Origin: Anseranas semipalmata
Taxonomy: Eukaryota > Chordata > Aves > Anseriformes > Anseranatidae
Assembly (NCBI GenBank): GCA_013399115.1
Contig: VXAA01001497.1
Location: forward strand, 1,496,656 to 1,560,655
DNA length: 64,000 nt
Direction: 5' to 3'
Below are positions 26,761 to 38,171 of this stretch, one piece after another. Numbering within the stretch: position 1 is the first letter of the stretch; the number at the start of each line of letters is the position of its first letter. A program made the translations under genes and the position numbers. The notes beneath the pieces were generated by a model, which did not search any database, was not told the origin of the DNA, and was given only the letters and a program-made list of their open reading frames with translations.

Positions 26761-29700
26761 GTGAGTAACATATAGCACTGTCTTTATGTTTTTGCCTGCT
26801 ACAGCTGAAAATGAAGAGGGATGCTAATTATTGCTCTAGCTATTCTTTCTGAAAGGCATGAGTGCAATTACATGATAATGATCTTATACTGATACCGTTC
26901 CTTTCATCTCTGAGAATCTTTAAGCTTTTAATACTTGTGAATTTGCCATCCCTATGCAGTTACTAACCTCAGAATTGCAGACCCTCTGCTTTTTCTGAGC
27001 TTATACGTTAGAAATTAAAAATCCCTTTTCCACATGAAATGTCAAAGACCTGGTGTGTGTTAGAGCAAGCTGCTCTGTCTGCTTCATTGCAACCCCATTT
27101 GCAAAATGAGGGAAACAGTCTTTAGTTGTTAGGTGGTCAAGCTGTGCTATCAGCCATTCCCTCCTAGAATAGGTGCGCTCTTTTTCTCTCTGTGATTTTG
27201 TCACTTGCAGAAATTGCTGAGCACTCTACAGCTATGGCAGCAAAGTTAGGTCTCTTAGTCCTGGCAAGAGTGATCTATGCCTGTAGAGCTTTGGCATCCC
27301 ATTTACACTTAGTTCATCTAATTTTAGAGTCTGGAGATGCAAGACACTGAATAAGTGTGGAAATCAGTTTGTTGATTCGTCCTTCATATGAACTGACAGA
27401 CAAGGCCACCAGAAATGAGGGGAATAAACTGAATAGAAAAGGAAAAAAAGAGATAGTATCAACATAAACTTACTAATACAAGAACACCAAATTCGTAATG
27501 AAGAAAGAATTATATATGCTTTCCATGTGGAATGGGAACCGTTAGTACCTCTAGCAATTTAACTTTCAAGTGTCACTAAATATATAGCAAAATTAGTGAA
27601 AGCTTTCCTTTCATCCAAAAGGATTCTAATAAATATCAATATTTAATTATTTTGTCTCACTGTCAAAAATACTGGAAAAAAAAAAGAAAAAATATTTAGG
27701 AGAAGAAACAGAAGAATGAATCAAATGGTAGCTAGGAGGAAAAGGAGCATTTAGCCAAACTGATATTTGTCCAAGAGACCAAGGCTAACATATGGGAACA
27801 CATAGCCGCAGCTTGGTCAGCAGACCATGACATGACTCTTTTACCATGGTACATCAGCCAGCATGGTTTAAAAATGAGACAGGAGATGGGATTTGACAAC
27901 TCAAGCTGGGAAGAGAACCCAGGTTCCCTTACTGCCCACTAATCCTGAAGGTAACACGTGAGACGTAACTTGGCAGCTTTTGGTAGGAGCAGTTTCTCAA
28001 GACCTGAAAGCCTGCTTACTCACTATGCCCAGCAGAGCTCAAACAGCAGTGTGCTTTTCTTGGGTGAGATACCACTTCTGCTACCTCTTTTTCTAAAAGC
28101 CAGGAGAAGGAAGTCCCCTACACATTTCAAGGTGCATCTGATTTTTTAGATTTTGATATGAAGCAGGGACTTGTAGATAGCAGTCAGCAAAGGAAAAGGC
28201 TGTGACACTAAGAGGACCAATGATGTTATGTTATGCATGTGGCAGATAATGAACAGAACATGATGGCTGATCCTATTCTTTGAGCACATGGATGTGTAAG
28301 GATAGGCAAGAAATCCATGTCCTATTGCAGGCATAGTCACATGTTTTGTATGCATACTTCAAAAGTTTTTTATTTGAGCTATAACGTAAACACGTTAAAC
28401 TTGGTCCTCAAATACTTCTGCATAGCAAACATTGAGAGCAGGGTAATGCTGTGTAGACAATTTTGAGGTAAAGAATACCTCAGAGAAGTTATGTATGCAA
28501 AAGCAGATTTCCCATGGGACTATCAAAGTAAGGTAGTAGGATAAGCTAGTGTTGCGAATAGCAAGGGTAGTGAGAAATCAGTGTTTAAGAGTCTGAGAAA
28601 AAAAAAATTGCTATAGGATAGGTTAGGTCTGGAGAGTCTGTGTTTACCAGTAAATAGAAAGTGACCACTAAAGAAGCAGAGATGTTGTTAATTGGACATA
28701 GAATAATGCAAATAGATACCTCAAGATATACAGCGAAGAAGGCCAATGCTCAGAATTTTAGTGAGCATGCAGATAGCTTGATGACTGATAAGACTGGACT
28801 CTGGCACTTTGGTTCCCAGACATGAAGAAGCCTTTCTTAAGTGGCAAGTTCTCAACAATTTTCCACTTCCTTCTATGCAATGGAACAGCTTTACCCAGCA
28901 AGGATGGGGAGGGTGCCAATGTATTCCTACTGAGAGTGGGGAGCAAGAGCTGAGAAAAAATGTCAGCAACATGTTTCTGAAAGAGAGATTAACTAGGTGA
29001 ACAACCAAAATCTGGCTCGTTGCATTAATAAAACATCTACTTAGTAGGCCTGAAAGATTTTTCATTTTCTTTCCAGCATAAAACAATGTGTTACACATGC
29101 ACTGGTGATTAATTCTATCCTTACCTGGAAGAAATAAAAAATGAAGCACGGAAAATATATCATTAATGTCCATAGCTTTATGCTATAATAGTAATAAAAA
29201 ATATTATCATCCAAACAATCCAGCATAAGTCTGTGTACTCTGTATGTAACGTAGGTTTGAAGTATTGTGTTGCACAGGCATGCTGACTTCAGGAGCCAAG
29301 TACAGTTGTGCTCTGGAAATGTCTGTCAAAGTGGCGTGGCAGGGTTCTGTGCACTATGACTACCTAATTGGTAGTTAAAATCTGTGCCATTTTCTGAGCA
29401 GAAAAAACATCATTTTTCCCCATGCTTTAAACTGTCAAACTGTAGTCTTTCCTTTCCGCCCATCATTCCCAGCAATAAAGGTTCTGTAGGCCAAATTGTA
29501 ACTCTGTTTACCTCCATGCAATTTCAATTAGCAATTGGAAAATTCTGACCCAGGACTGACTGATCCCAATAATTTTTAGTCAGTGGGGGTCTACAAAAGT
29601 AAATCAAGGTATAATATTCTCTACTGGCTTTCATTTAGTGATGGTAGGTGAGATGGAAAGAGCTCAGCTTGATGTCCTAAAGCCCAAGGGAAGTGTGCAA

Positions 29701-30282
29701 CCTGTCTTTAAAAAAAATGTTTTCTCTGTAAACTGAATAAATGGGACAGGAAAAGCGTGCCCTCACAAGAATGTTTCTACAGAGCTCCCTTCTGGAGTTG
29801 ATCAAAGTCCTTTGAAGCCAGTTTGGAAATAATATCACAAACTAACTGCATGCCAAATCCCCCTTAGTCTTAAGCCAGTGAAGCAACCGCTTCCATGGAT
29901 GGATCTAATCGGGTCTGTTCTTCTCAATATAGCCAATCTCTGTAGAAAAAAATATGAACATTTAAGTAGAGTAATATCACGTAAGTTCATGTATTCACAT
30001 ATACATGCTCCATAGAAACAATATCTGCACATCATACCTATAAGATTTCCATTTATAGATGAGGGTTAACTAGCCAATTGACTTTTGAGGAATCTTTAAA
30101 GCTTAAAAAATATAACTTATTTGCCAAGTTGGCTGTAAACATTCCATTACAGATGGAACAGAATTTCATTCCAGAGCGCTACAGCTGACATACAGGTTTC
30201 CAGTGCCTCCTCCAGGACAAGTACGGTCAAAGTCGGATGATATTTTCTAATGAGAAGTTCTGTCTGCTTTTATCAACTGCAG
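26761..30282 (+). other. Intron 3 (about 3.5 kb)
   Basis: A+T-rich sequence with a good gtgagt donor at its left end and a ctgcag acceptor at its right end. There are no recognisable repeats beyond short A-runs. A few overlapping minus-strand open frames at 28146-29173 (the longest 150 codons, 28721-29173) have no splice or codon support and are treated as chance. Confidence 0.65.
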
Positions 30283-30421
30283 TGATGAAGATGACCTTCC
30301 TCCAGCACTGGCAGCAGCAGCGGCGGCATCAACCTCTGTGTCTTCAGCATCTCCTGGGTCACAGAAAACTTGTACACCACAGACGTCGGAAGGACAAGCA
30401 CAGGTTTCGCCTGGTGGCAAG
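30283..30421 (+). CDS. Internal coding exon 4 (139 nt, phase 2/0; acidic segment and alanine run)
   Basis: The acceptor is tatcaactgcag ending at 30282 and the donor is AAG|gtaacg after 30421. The first base completes the Phe codon, giving RQYSF followed by DEDDLPPAL, then six consecutive alanines and STSVSSASPGSQ, then KTCTPQTSEGQAQVSPGGK. The alanine run is encoded by mixed GCA and GCG codons, so it is not a pure trinucleotide repeat, though it may vary in length between individuals. The acidic DEDD directly after the basic kinase-type site would form a charge switch across the exon junction. The remainder is Ser/Thr/Pro/Gln-rich and looks disordered. The short 477-bp intron to exon 5 keeps phase 0. 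Confidence 0.85.
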
Positions 30422-30898
30422 GTAACGTGCAAAGAGATGAGCTTGTGTCCATTGGGAGAGTATTTAGGAAGTGTGGGAGGGAGTTGCAAGCAACGTTTTC
30501 CTTAGATGAAATAATTCTACATTTTGGAGTAGTTTTTAAAGCAGAGTTGTAGTGATATGTTTAACCTGTTTTGTAAGTGCAGTGGCCAGGAAATATTCAG
30601 AGCCTACTCTGAAGACCCAACTAAAATCAATAATAGGTTTTCATCAACTTTGGGGATCAATAGACCAGCATTAAATTAACTTTTACCTTGATTTCAAAGG
30701 CGCGTGGTTTTGTTGTCCACCTCTCACATATTTAAAAAATGTGTGAAATTTGAAATCCATTTGGCAATCTATGCTTAAAGGAATTCAAACAAAAACAAAA
30801 ACAAAAACAAAAACAAAAACAAAAGTAAAAACCAACCAGAATTACAGAAACTAAATGTTTGGGTTTTTTCAAAGCTGGGTTTCTCCTTTCCTTTTTAG
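30422..30898 (+). other. Intron 4 (477 bp) with CAAAAA repeat
   Basis: This is the shortest intron in the window. It holds a tandem caaaaa repeat at about 30787-30824, 75 bp upstream of the acceptor of exon 5. The acceptor itself has a good pyrimidine tract (ttctcctttcctttttag). Confidence 0.8.
30787..30824. repeat. CAAAAA hexanucleotide repeat
   Basis: About six tandem units of caaaaa within the 477-bp intron 4. Its nearness to the acceptor of exon 5 means length changes would shift sequence close to the branch-point region. Confidence 0.9.
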
Positions 30899-30976
30899 AG
30901 TTCCACAGATGCTGGAAGTACTTTTGCTTTGGAGCCAGGTGACCTTCTGATGGATTTCACAGAGGCCACACCTATG
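30899..30976 (+). CDS. Internal coding exon 5 (78 nt, phase 0/0; clathrin-box-like motif)
   Basis: The acceptor has a strong pyrimidine tract (ttctcctttcctttttag, ending 30898); the donor is ATG|gtaaat after 30976. It encodes 26 residues, SSTDAGSTFALEPGD then LLMDFTEATPM. LLMDF fits the clathrin-box pattern L-hydrophobic-x-hydrophobic-acidic known from endocytic adaptors that bind the clathrin heavy-chain N-terminal domain. The motif assignment is by pattern only. Both phases are 0, so the exon can be skipped without frameshift, which would remove the motif. The following intron is long (about 19.3 kb) and probably contains a 33-nt microexon. Confidence 0.8.
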
Positions 30977-33900
30977 GTAAATAATTTCAGTTTGCGACCA
31001 GAAAAGTGTAAAAATTCTCAATAATTTGTCTGCAGCTGGAATGAATGGCATACTATGCGGTGGGTTGGATAGTGCACAGGAATAACGTAAGTAAGTTTCC
31101 TTGATATTCAGTGATCCTCAGCACCTGTCAAACTCAGCATCTCAGAAAATCTATCTACATCAACAAATATTACAGCTGAGCTTTTGAATGCAATTCTTTA
31201 TTGTTGGATGATTTCTCATTTCTGTCTCCTACCTGGATGACTTCATACCTTGCTGCACTGGTTTCACCAGCCTCTTTTGTCCCTTTAACATAGATTCCTA
31301 ATGTGATCATAGATTTGCTTTTGGGAGTTGTCTGAAAAGTCCCTTCTTCTCAACACAAGTTTTGTTCAGACCTTACCCAACAGCTAACCCAAAGACATGT
31401 ACTTGCACTTTCGTGTTACATTAGCACAGTGTTTTGCTTCAGATTAAGGCAAAATAGTCGATAACATTGATTATTAACTTCTTTTTTCAGAGGTACATGA
31501 TTTGTGTTTTTGCTTAAAAGCAGAGGAGAGATGCTGTCCCACTGAAATCAAAATGCCTCTTGATTTCAGTGATCTCAGGCTTTCACCTCAGATTTCCAGC
31601 AGATTACCTGAAGGATCACAGTATGATCCTTAACTTTCTCCAAGTCGTCCTTGCATTGCAAAGAGCTCTTCTGCTGTCAAAAGCCATTTTTGCTGTCTTC
31701 TAGAAACTGTGTTTAAAGCATATAAAAAGCACAACAGTTACATCACTGTGTTCTTGGCATAAACGTTTCTGTATTAAAGTACGCCTGTTCTGGGCATTGC
31801 TTTCAATACATGGTCATATCCTAATTTACAGTATTGGAAAGGTACTGGGGGGATGTGTCTTTTACTTCAGAGAAATTATGGTACCAGTTTATAAGTAACT
31901 GTGTCCCGTTACTGCTGAATGAGCAACATGGCTTCCCCTGCAAGTCTGACGAAGTGAAGATGTATCCCTCCTAGGTTCTTCCCCACTTGCAGAATGGATA
32001 GGGATTCAGTTGTGGCTTTTTGGCTTTGGAGGCATGTGGCCATCTCTGCAGAGCCCAGGAGCCTCACCTTTTTGATAAGCCCCATTTCTGTGGATGCCTA
32101 GTCTGTAGCTCTCTGTTAATTGCAGTGACCATGCTTATTAGGAATTCACCTAGTATTCTCGGCATGCTCCCAGTGAGTCCTGTGTCAGCAATGGGTTATG
32201 GTGGGGGCACAGGGTGTACTATGCCTAGAGATCTGCTGCTGTGAATGGAAAGACAGGTTTGGTGCAGGGGACTGGGCAGGAGCTAGAAAGCTTCTGAGAT
32301 TGCCACTGGCATACTGCTGTTTAGGAATGGACACTGCCCTAGAGGGACAGAGAGATCTGCAAAGCTCTTCTCCCTCATGCAGTTTCAAGCCTGTGGGATT
32401 GTTTCTTCACAAAGGCCTTGAGGCCAGTTGATGTGTATCTTCAGGGGGTTCAGTAAGCAGGTTTCATGTTCTTCACTTGCCATCAGAGTCCTATCAGCAA
32501 CCACCCTGTTCTTGCTGACCCCTTCGTTATCTCTGCCCTTCAACCTGGCACAGCACAGTCCTTGCACCCCAAGAGTTTAATAATGCAGATGTTGAATCTC
32601 TTAAGTGCAGCACCTGAAATTTAAGGGGCCTTCTAGCCCCCTTGGCCCCTGAGGCTCCTTGGTGGGAGGACTGTTCCAGCACTAGCAACTGCAATGGGAC
32701 TACAATGCTTACTGCTCCTACATTTACTATATAGGAGGGACAGATCTGCTTTTGCACCTTAACGTACCACTGCAAATTGAGGAGTGTCTATTGAAAGGCG
32801 AAGGTTTACCTGGGACCTTCTTGAAGTGCTGGGCCATGAAACCATCCCATTCCAGAAAGTGATAGGAAGAGAGGTGTTCAAATTGAACCACCTTCCCCTG
32901 TACATTTCTGGGGGAAGATAAAATTAGAAAGGAGCAAAGGGAAGAGAGAAAGAGCTGCAGAGTTCAACATTCTGCAGTCTTTGCCTGTAATTTAGGTTGA
33001 CAAGACACAGGCAGACTGAAACAGACAGGTTACATTGTTCTTCTCAGTATTAATAACATGTTTATGGCTAAACTGTAAGTAATTATCCTTTGGAGTTTAC
33101 AAATATATTTCTTATTCTAAAAAAACATTATACCATAGCTTACTTTAGTAATCCAAATTTTTGAAAATGAGTCATGGAGACTTTAGCAGCTGACCTGCTC
33201 TAGATAACATAGGTTTGTGTTTTATTTCCATTTAATGGAAGCCAACATTACACGATTTTCCTTTTCGAGCCAGGGAAATAGGCTTTTTTCCTAAAAAACT
33301 TCATGCAGTCATCCTTTCCCCTTTCCTACCCCACCATCCACTGACATAATTTCTCATACTGTGTGTTCATAAACTAACCTTCCATGACTTTCTTGGTTTT
33401 AATATTTCGGAGAGTATGTACTGCACAGCATCAATCAGCCCTTTTTGTTTTGTTTAATGTCTGTAAAGGTCAGCTTGTTCTCTAAAGAGTAGTTATTGTT
33501 TACAGACCTTTCCCTGCAGTTTCACTGGCTACAGGTTGCTGTCAATTGAGGCTTGAATGAAAAGTTTACTCATAAGGGAGTGAGGCTCCAAACAAAAGCA
33601 AGTTAAGGGGAAATACATAACTTTGAGCCACTTTGATTATTTAATAATTTTGTTGTGGCAACGTGTGCTGTCATCTGAGGGTCAAGATCACGTACAGCTT
33701 AGCTTCGTGTTACTGGCAATTCAGCGGTAGTGTGTTGGTTATACACACCATGGTCTGGCCATTGGTATGTTGCTTGTTAATTGTACCCTTATTTGTTTCA
33801 TATTCAGTGATGTGTACATTATCTAAAGGGGTCTAAAGGGGTCATTCATGCTGCCCGATTTGCATGAGGTGATAGGGTTGGAAGTTCAGGTTCCTACATA

Positions 33901-34883
33901 GTCAGAGTTTCCTGCAGAGGGGCGTTCAAACAGCTGACTTCTATTTGTTGTCTGGACTAAGGCACCCGAATTGCACACCTAAAATCAACTTTATTTTGGT
34001 CCTGATATATGCTGCCAAACTTCCCACGTTGACTGCAGAGCTGTTAATTTGAAGCAGTTTCAGACATCCTCCCTTCTCTTCTGTAACATTACTGGCAGAG
34101 AGTGATTAATAGTCACTGACTCAGCTACATGATCTTTGTTGTTCAGTGTCTGATCATTGATGCTTCTTGATGGCCTTGAGCTTTATCCATGTTTTGGTGC
34201 TGTTGCCCATACAGTGGATGCTTTGAGGGTTAGAGTTAGAAGTGGAGCTCACAAAATCAAATTAACTTATAAAAATGGAAGGATTAGTGAATAGATTGGA
34301 TTAATAGTATTCATCCAGGCTACCATGCAGGGATCAGAGCAGGCAAATTTGTCTACTCTGTCAGCCTGGAGGAATTACTGTGATGTATACGAGAACCAGC
34401 TGAGCTCTAATGGTCACTTAGTCATCAATACTTAGACCGCCAATAACAACAGGGCAATGGCGAGGCAGAAAATCATTTTGCAGGAGAACTAATGAATATT
34501 TATTAATGCAGATTGCCAGAAGTGAAAGGTATCTTTTTGTGCTCTGCACTCTTCAAACCATGTGGCTTCTACTTATTTTTCAAGTAAATCCTGTAGTTAA
34601 TTGATTACAACGCATTACATGCTGTCCTTAAAATCATTATAGCACATGCAGAAGAAAATCCCTGTCTTTCCTGTACCACTTCATTGTGACTTTAAACACT
34701 GTACCTGGTTTGTACGTTATCAAGAATGCCTGCTGCATTCTGTGTTTCAGAAAGGAACTGGATTTTTTTTTTGTAAAATACAGTGTTACATATGAAGAAT
34801 TACAGTATCATATTATGAGCATCCTAACTGTGGTTTATTAAAACTAGTCTTAGCATTGTAGTAGGCTCTTTCTGCCATCAGAC

Positions 34884-34915
34884 TGTGTGTGTCTCTCTCC
34901 CTCTCCCTCTCTCTT
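34884..34915. repeat. GT/CT-rich simple repeat
   Basis: A gtgtgtgt stretch running into ctctcc and ctctct units in intron 5. Short and imperfect. Confidence 0.7.
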
Positions 34916-35372
34916 ATGTTTCTAGCTTTTATGGAACTAGAAATCAAAGCTTAAGCTTACAGCTATTCTGTTCCAGCTTACAGCCAGAATGATCTGTGAC
35001 ATGGGAATGAATGCAGAGCTTTCTTGTTTGATTACAGAAAGCTCAGTCCCAAGACCCTGAATGAATGTAGCAGCTGCTATGCCATGCTGACATATACCTT
35101 CCTAACCAAGACAGAAAGGCAATGTGTGAAAACTTCAGTTTGACCTAATGGAGTAAGACAAAATAAATAGGAATGAACAGTCATATAGAAAATGTAGCTA
35201 TTCCTAAACTTTGACTAAGGTTAATAATGCAAGGTGGACGGGCTAGGACTAAACCATGATCACTTCTCAAAAGATATGAGAGAGCACTGATTTACAGCTG
35301 GCTATATACTTGCAAACTCTACATGTTCTTATTTCATGCTGTATCCATTGGAGAAATTTCTAGAGCATCACC

Positions 35373-35385
35373 TGCCATCTATTGG
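35373..35385 (-). promoter_or_regulatory. CTCF-like motif
   Basis: On the minus strand this reads CCAATAGATGGCA, matching the CTCF core CCASYAGRKGGCR at 12 of 13 positions (A instead of C or G at position 4). It lies in the long intron 5. A single motif match by eye is weak evidence of binding. Confidence 0.25.
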
Positions 35386-37515
35386 TGGAGAAGAGTAAAT
35401 AGAAAATTGTATGCTTTTTCAAAACTTGAGAAACAACGTTTAAGAGGAATAAATTATTGGCATGACAGTTTAAAAATGAAAAATACATGGCCCTCGGTGT
35501 AAACCTAGATATTTTTACTTAAGATGAATTGGAAACAAATATTTTACTTCAGTAGTGGTGTTACTAGTGTAAGCACTCCTGTTCATTGAAAGTGATCACA
35601 CTGAGTTTGAAAGAATACAGAATTTGATGCATTAGCACCGACATTTTTGGAAATAAAATGAAGGCAACCAGGTCAAAAGCCAGTCATCTCTAGGTGAGAT
35701 TGTGAAAAGTATTAGTAACTCGATGGAGGCAGTAAAACATCCTTGCAAACTCTCAACAGATAGTTATAGTGAGTAAATGGTAGCGAGTAGAGGAGGACGA
35801 GTAAATAATCTTCTCATTCCACTCCTCATTATCATTTTTTATATTGATAAAGAAGAGTTGATTGAATTTTTAGTTGCTAAGTTTTCATGACAATTTTGCA
35901 AGGTTCCAATAAATCAAATAATGGAGTGTGAAATGAGTTCTGTATTTCTCGCCTTCATTTTAAATAACTTTTTACCTCATACGCAAAGCAGTGTTTCAAT
36001 GGAAGACAGGTAAACACATCAAACTTTTAAATGGCTCCACAACAGTCCTTTTGGCATTGATTTCTAAACAAAAGTGTCTATAATGCAATTCAAGACTAAT
36101 ATTTGATAAGAGCATTAGCTAGCGTGTATCTACTACAGCTGGCTGAAAATATAGCTCAAGTATCGCTCCATCCCCCAGAGGTCTCTAAAACATTTTCGTC
36201 AGACAAATTTATAAATGCTTTACTTACCGTGAACTACATACTGAAGATAAAACAGGTCTTCTCAAAAAATTTAGGTAGGGTGTGTGATATATTTCAGAAG
36301 TAGAAGCTTTCTACTTTTACATCTTCATTTAAAAAGAAAAAAAAAAGATTTATTATTATAAGATTAATTGGAAGAAATAAATATGACCTGGATTCAAAGG
36401 AGCAAGTTCAAAAATGCTATTTTCTGAGCCAGCCTCTCAATTACAGTATTTGCACATTCAGATTGGGTAGCTTACATGCAATGGCCAATTATTAGCAAAA
36501 CAATTTGCGCAAAGGAGTGGTTTGTCTGTTGTACGTCCAGCTACATGTACACATAAGAACCCAAAGCGGTAAGCAACATGTTCATTGTTTATTCCCAGTT
36601 TCAAGTTTGTGTGCTTTAACTGCATGTTAAATGAAGAAATAGCAAAGAGCAGCAATTGCTAAAGCAAACAACTTGTATACAAAAAGCTCATAGCAACAGG
36701 CAATAAATCTACTTCCATAGGAACCCAAGGAATGCTTTAAATTGAAATATTGATATTGCAAGGACCTTTTTTTCTGCTGAAGAAAAGGGCATTGCATGTT
36801 CAACCAGATAAGAACACAATTCAAAGGGGTGCACTGTAGTGCTCAGTCAAGTTGAATATGAGACATCTGATAGGGGGTCGCAGAGGGGAAGGTGTTCAGT
36901 GCTGCATGCAGTGCCAGGCTCCTGGGAGCACAGTGTCTGATTCAAGCAAATGCAAATTACCTGAGCATCACTTAGGTTATAATAAAGCATGCTAATAACT
37001 AGAGAGGGGACTTAGCACATTTAACAGCAATCATGGCACTTAAGCAGCCAAAATAATGGGTAAATACATTTTGGACTGGACTTTCACGCTTTCTGATAGC
37101 TGCTTCTGATAATCTGCAAAGATAAAGCACTATGAATAGGATTTGCAACTAATATGTAGCTCTGCACATAGTTTGAGCATGGGGCTTTACTGGTGGATGC
37201 CAGTCTCATAAACAGTCCACTGAATTACTAGCATGCAAGATAACTGAGTGTCTGAGAATGCAGTCAGACTCAGAGACTGCCTGCTGGATCATAGTTTAAC
37301 GTTCTCTAAAAAATGCAAAATGCTTTGACTGCTACCCAACTGTTTGGGAATTTCCCCCCCTTTTGTCCATTATAGAAGGGCACATTGAGTTAGTCAAGAA
37401 GCAAAACAAGAGAATGCTAAAAGATGAATTGTAAAGATTTAGATTTACTTTTATTTAGCTCCTAGTTTAAGAGATTTAAATTCATTGGCTCAATGAATGT
37501 TTATTTTCCCCTTAG

Positions 37516-37548
37516 CTGTATGCTGAACAGAACAATTTGGTGCGCTTG
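37516..37548 (+). CDS. Probable 33-nt microexon (phase 0/0)
   Basis: The acceptor is excellent (ttattttccccttag ending at 37515) and the donor is TTG|gtaaat after 37548. The eleven codons read LYAEQNNLVRL in phase 0, exactly the phase left by exon 5 and required by exon 6, so inclusion adds eleven residues without frameshift between the LLMDF-bearing segment and the NPF/DPF-bearing segment. In-frame exons of this size are known as microexons and are often included in neurons; tissue use here is inference. The chance of a short open segment with both sites in phase is not negligible in 19 kb of intron, so this is a probable rather than certain exon. Confidence 0.45.
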
Positions 37549-38039
37549 GTAAATGTATGACAGGAGATTCACCACTTCCCTATTTCTTCAACTAACTGAA
37601 AGTGAGTTCTGCAAAAAATAAAAATATCCAGAAGGTGAATTCCACTGCTGAATATGCACCAGTGGACACTGTGATAAATTGGATAGGATGTGTACATGAG
37701 CAAGAAAAGGTACCAGAAAGAGGCGAGAGTGTTAAGTGGAAAAAAGTGCAGGTGTATGATGCTGCACTGTGCCTGCTCTGTAATTCATTGCTTTTAAATA
37801 CTGAATGACCCACTGGCTAACTTTTAAAAAACTTGAGATGAAGACAAAAATGCATTGTCAGAAGATAGTTTGAATCAAGATGGCATGAGTTTTTTCCTGG
37901 AGTGATACATCTGATAAAATGGTGATAAAATCTGCCACATACAGTTATTTTTAGTCATTTCTGTACATTTTAAGATGCCATTATAACTGTCCTCTAGCAT
38001 TCCATGCACCTGCCCCATACCTGTAGAAATCATAAAATG

Positions 38040-38100
38040 AACAAAGGCAGATGACCTCCAGAGTTCCCTTTCAACCTCAACCACTCTGTGATTCTGTGAA
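38040..38100 (+). mobile_element. CR1 LINE 3' end (plus orientation)
   Basis: The run gatgacctccagagttccc, then tttcaacctcaaccactctg and the terminal tgattctgtg is the hallmark 3' end of CR1 retrotransposons, including two copies of the attctgtg-type terminal unit. The element is severely 5'-truncated; upstream of about 38040 similarity fades. An A-rich stretch follows 35 bp downstream but is not a normal CR1 tail. Confidence 0.85.
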
Positions 38101-38134
38101 AACTTGAAGATCATAAAGGTTATTGTAGCTTAAC

Positions 38135-38171
38135 AAAAAAAAAAAAAAAAGAAAAAGAAAAGAAGAAGAAA
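38135..38171. repeat. A-rich / AAAG tract
   Basis: A 16-base A-run followed by gaaaaagaaaagaagaagaa, a purine-only stretch just downstream of a CR1 end. Simple low-complexity sequence. Confidence 0.75.

Noticed and set aside
28721..29173. 150-codon minus-strand open frame
   Set aside because: In an intron, no recognisable domain, no splice sites or polyadenylation signal in the right orientation.
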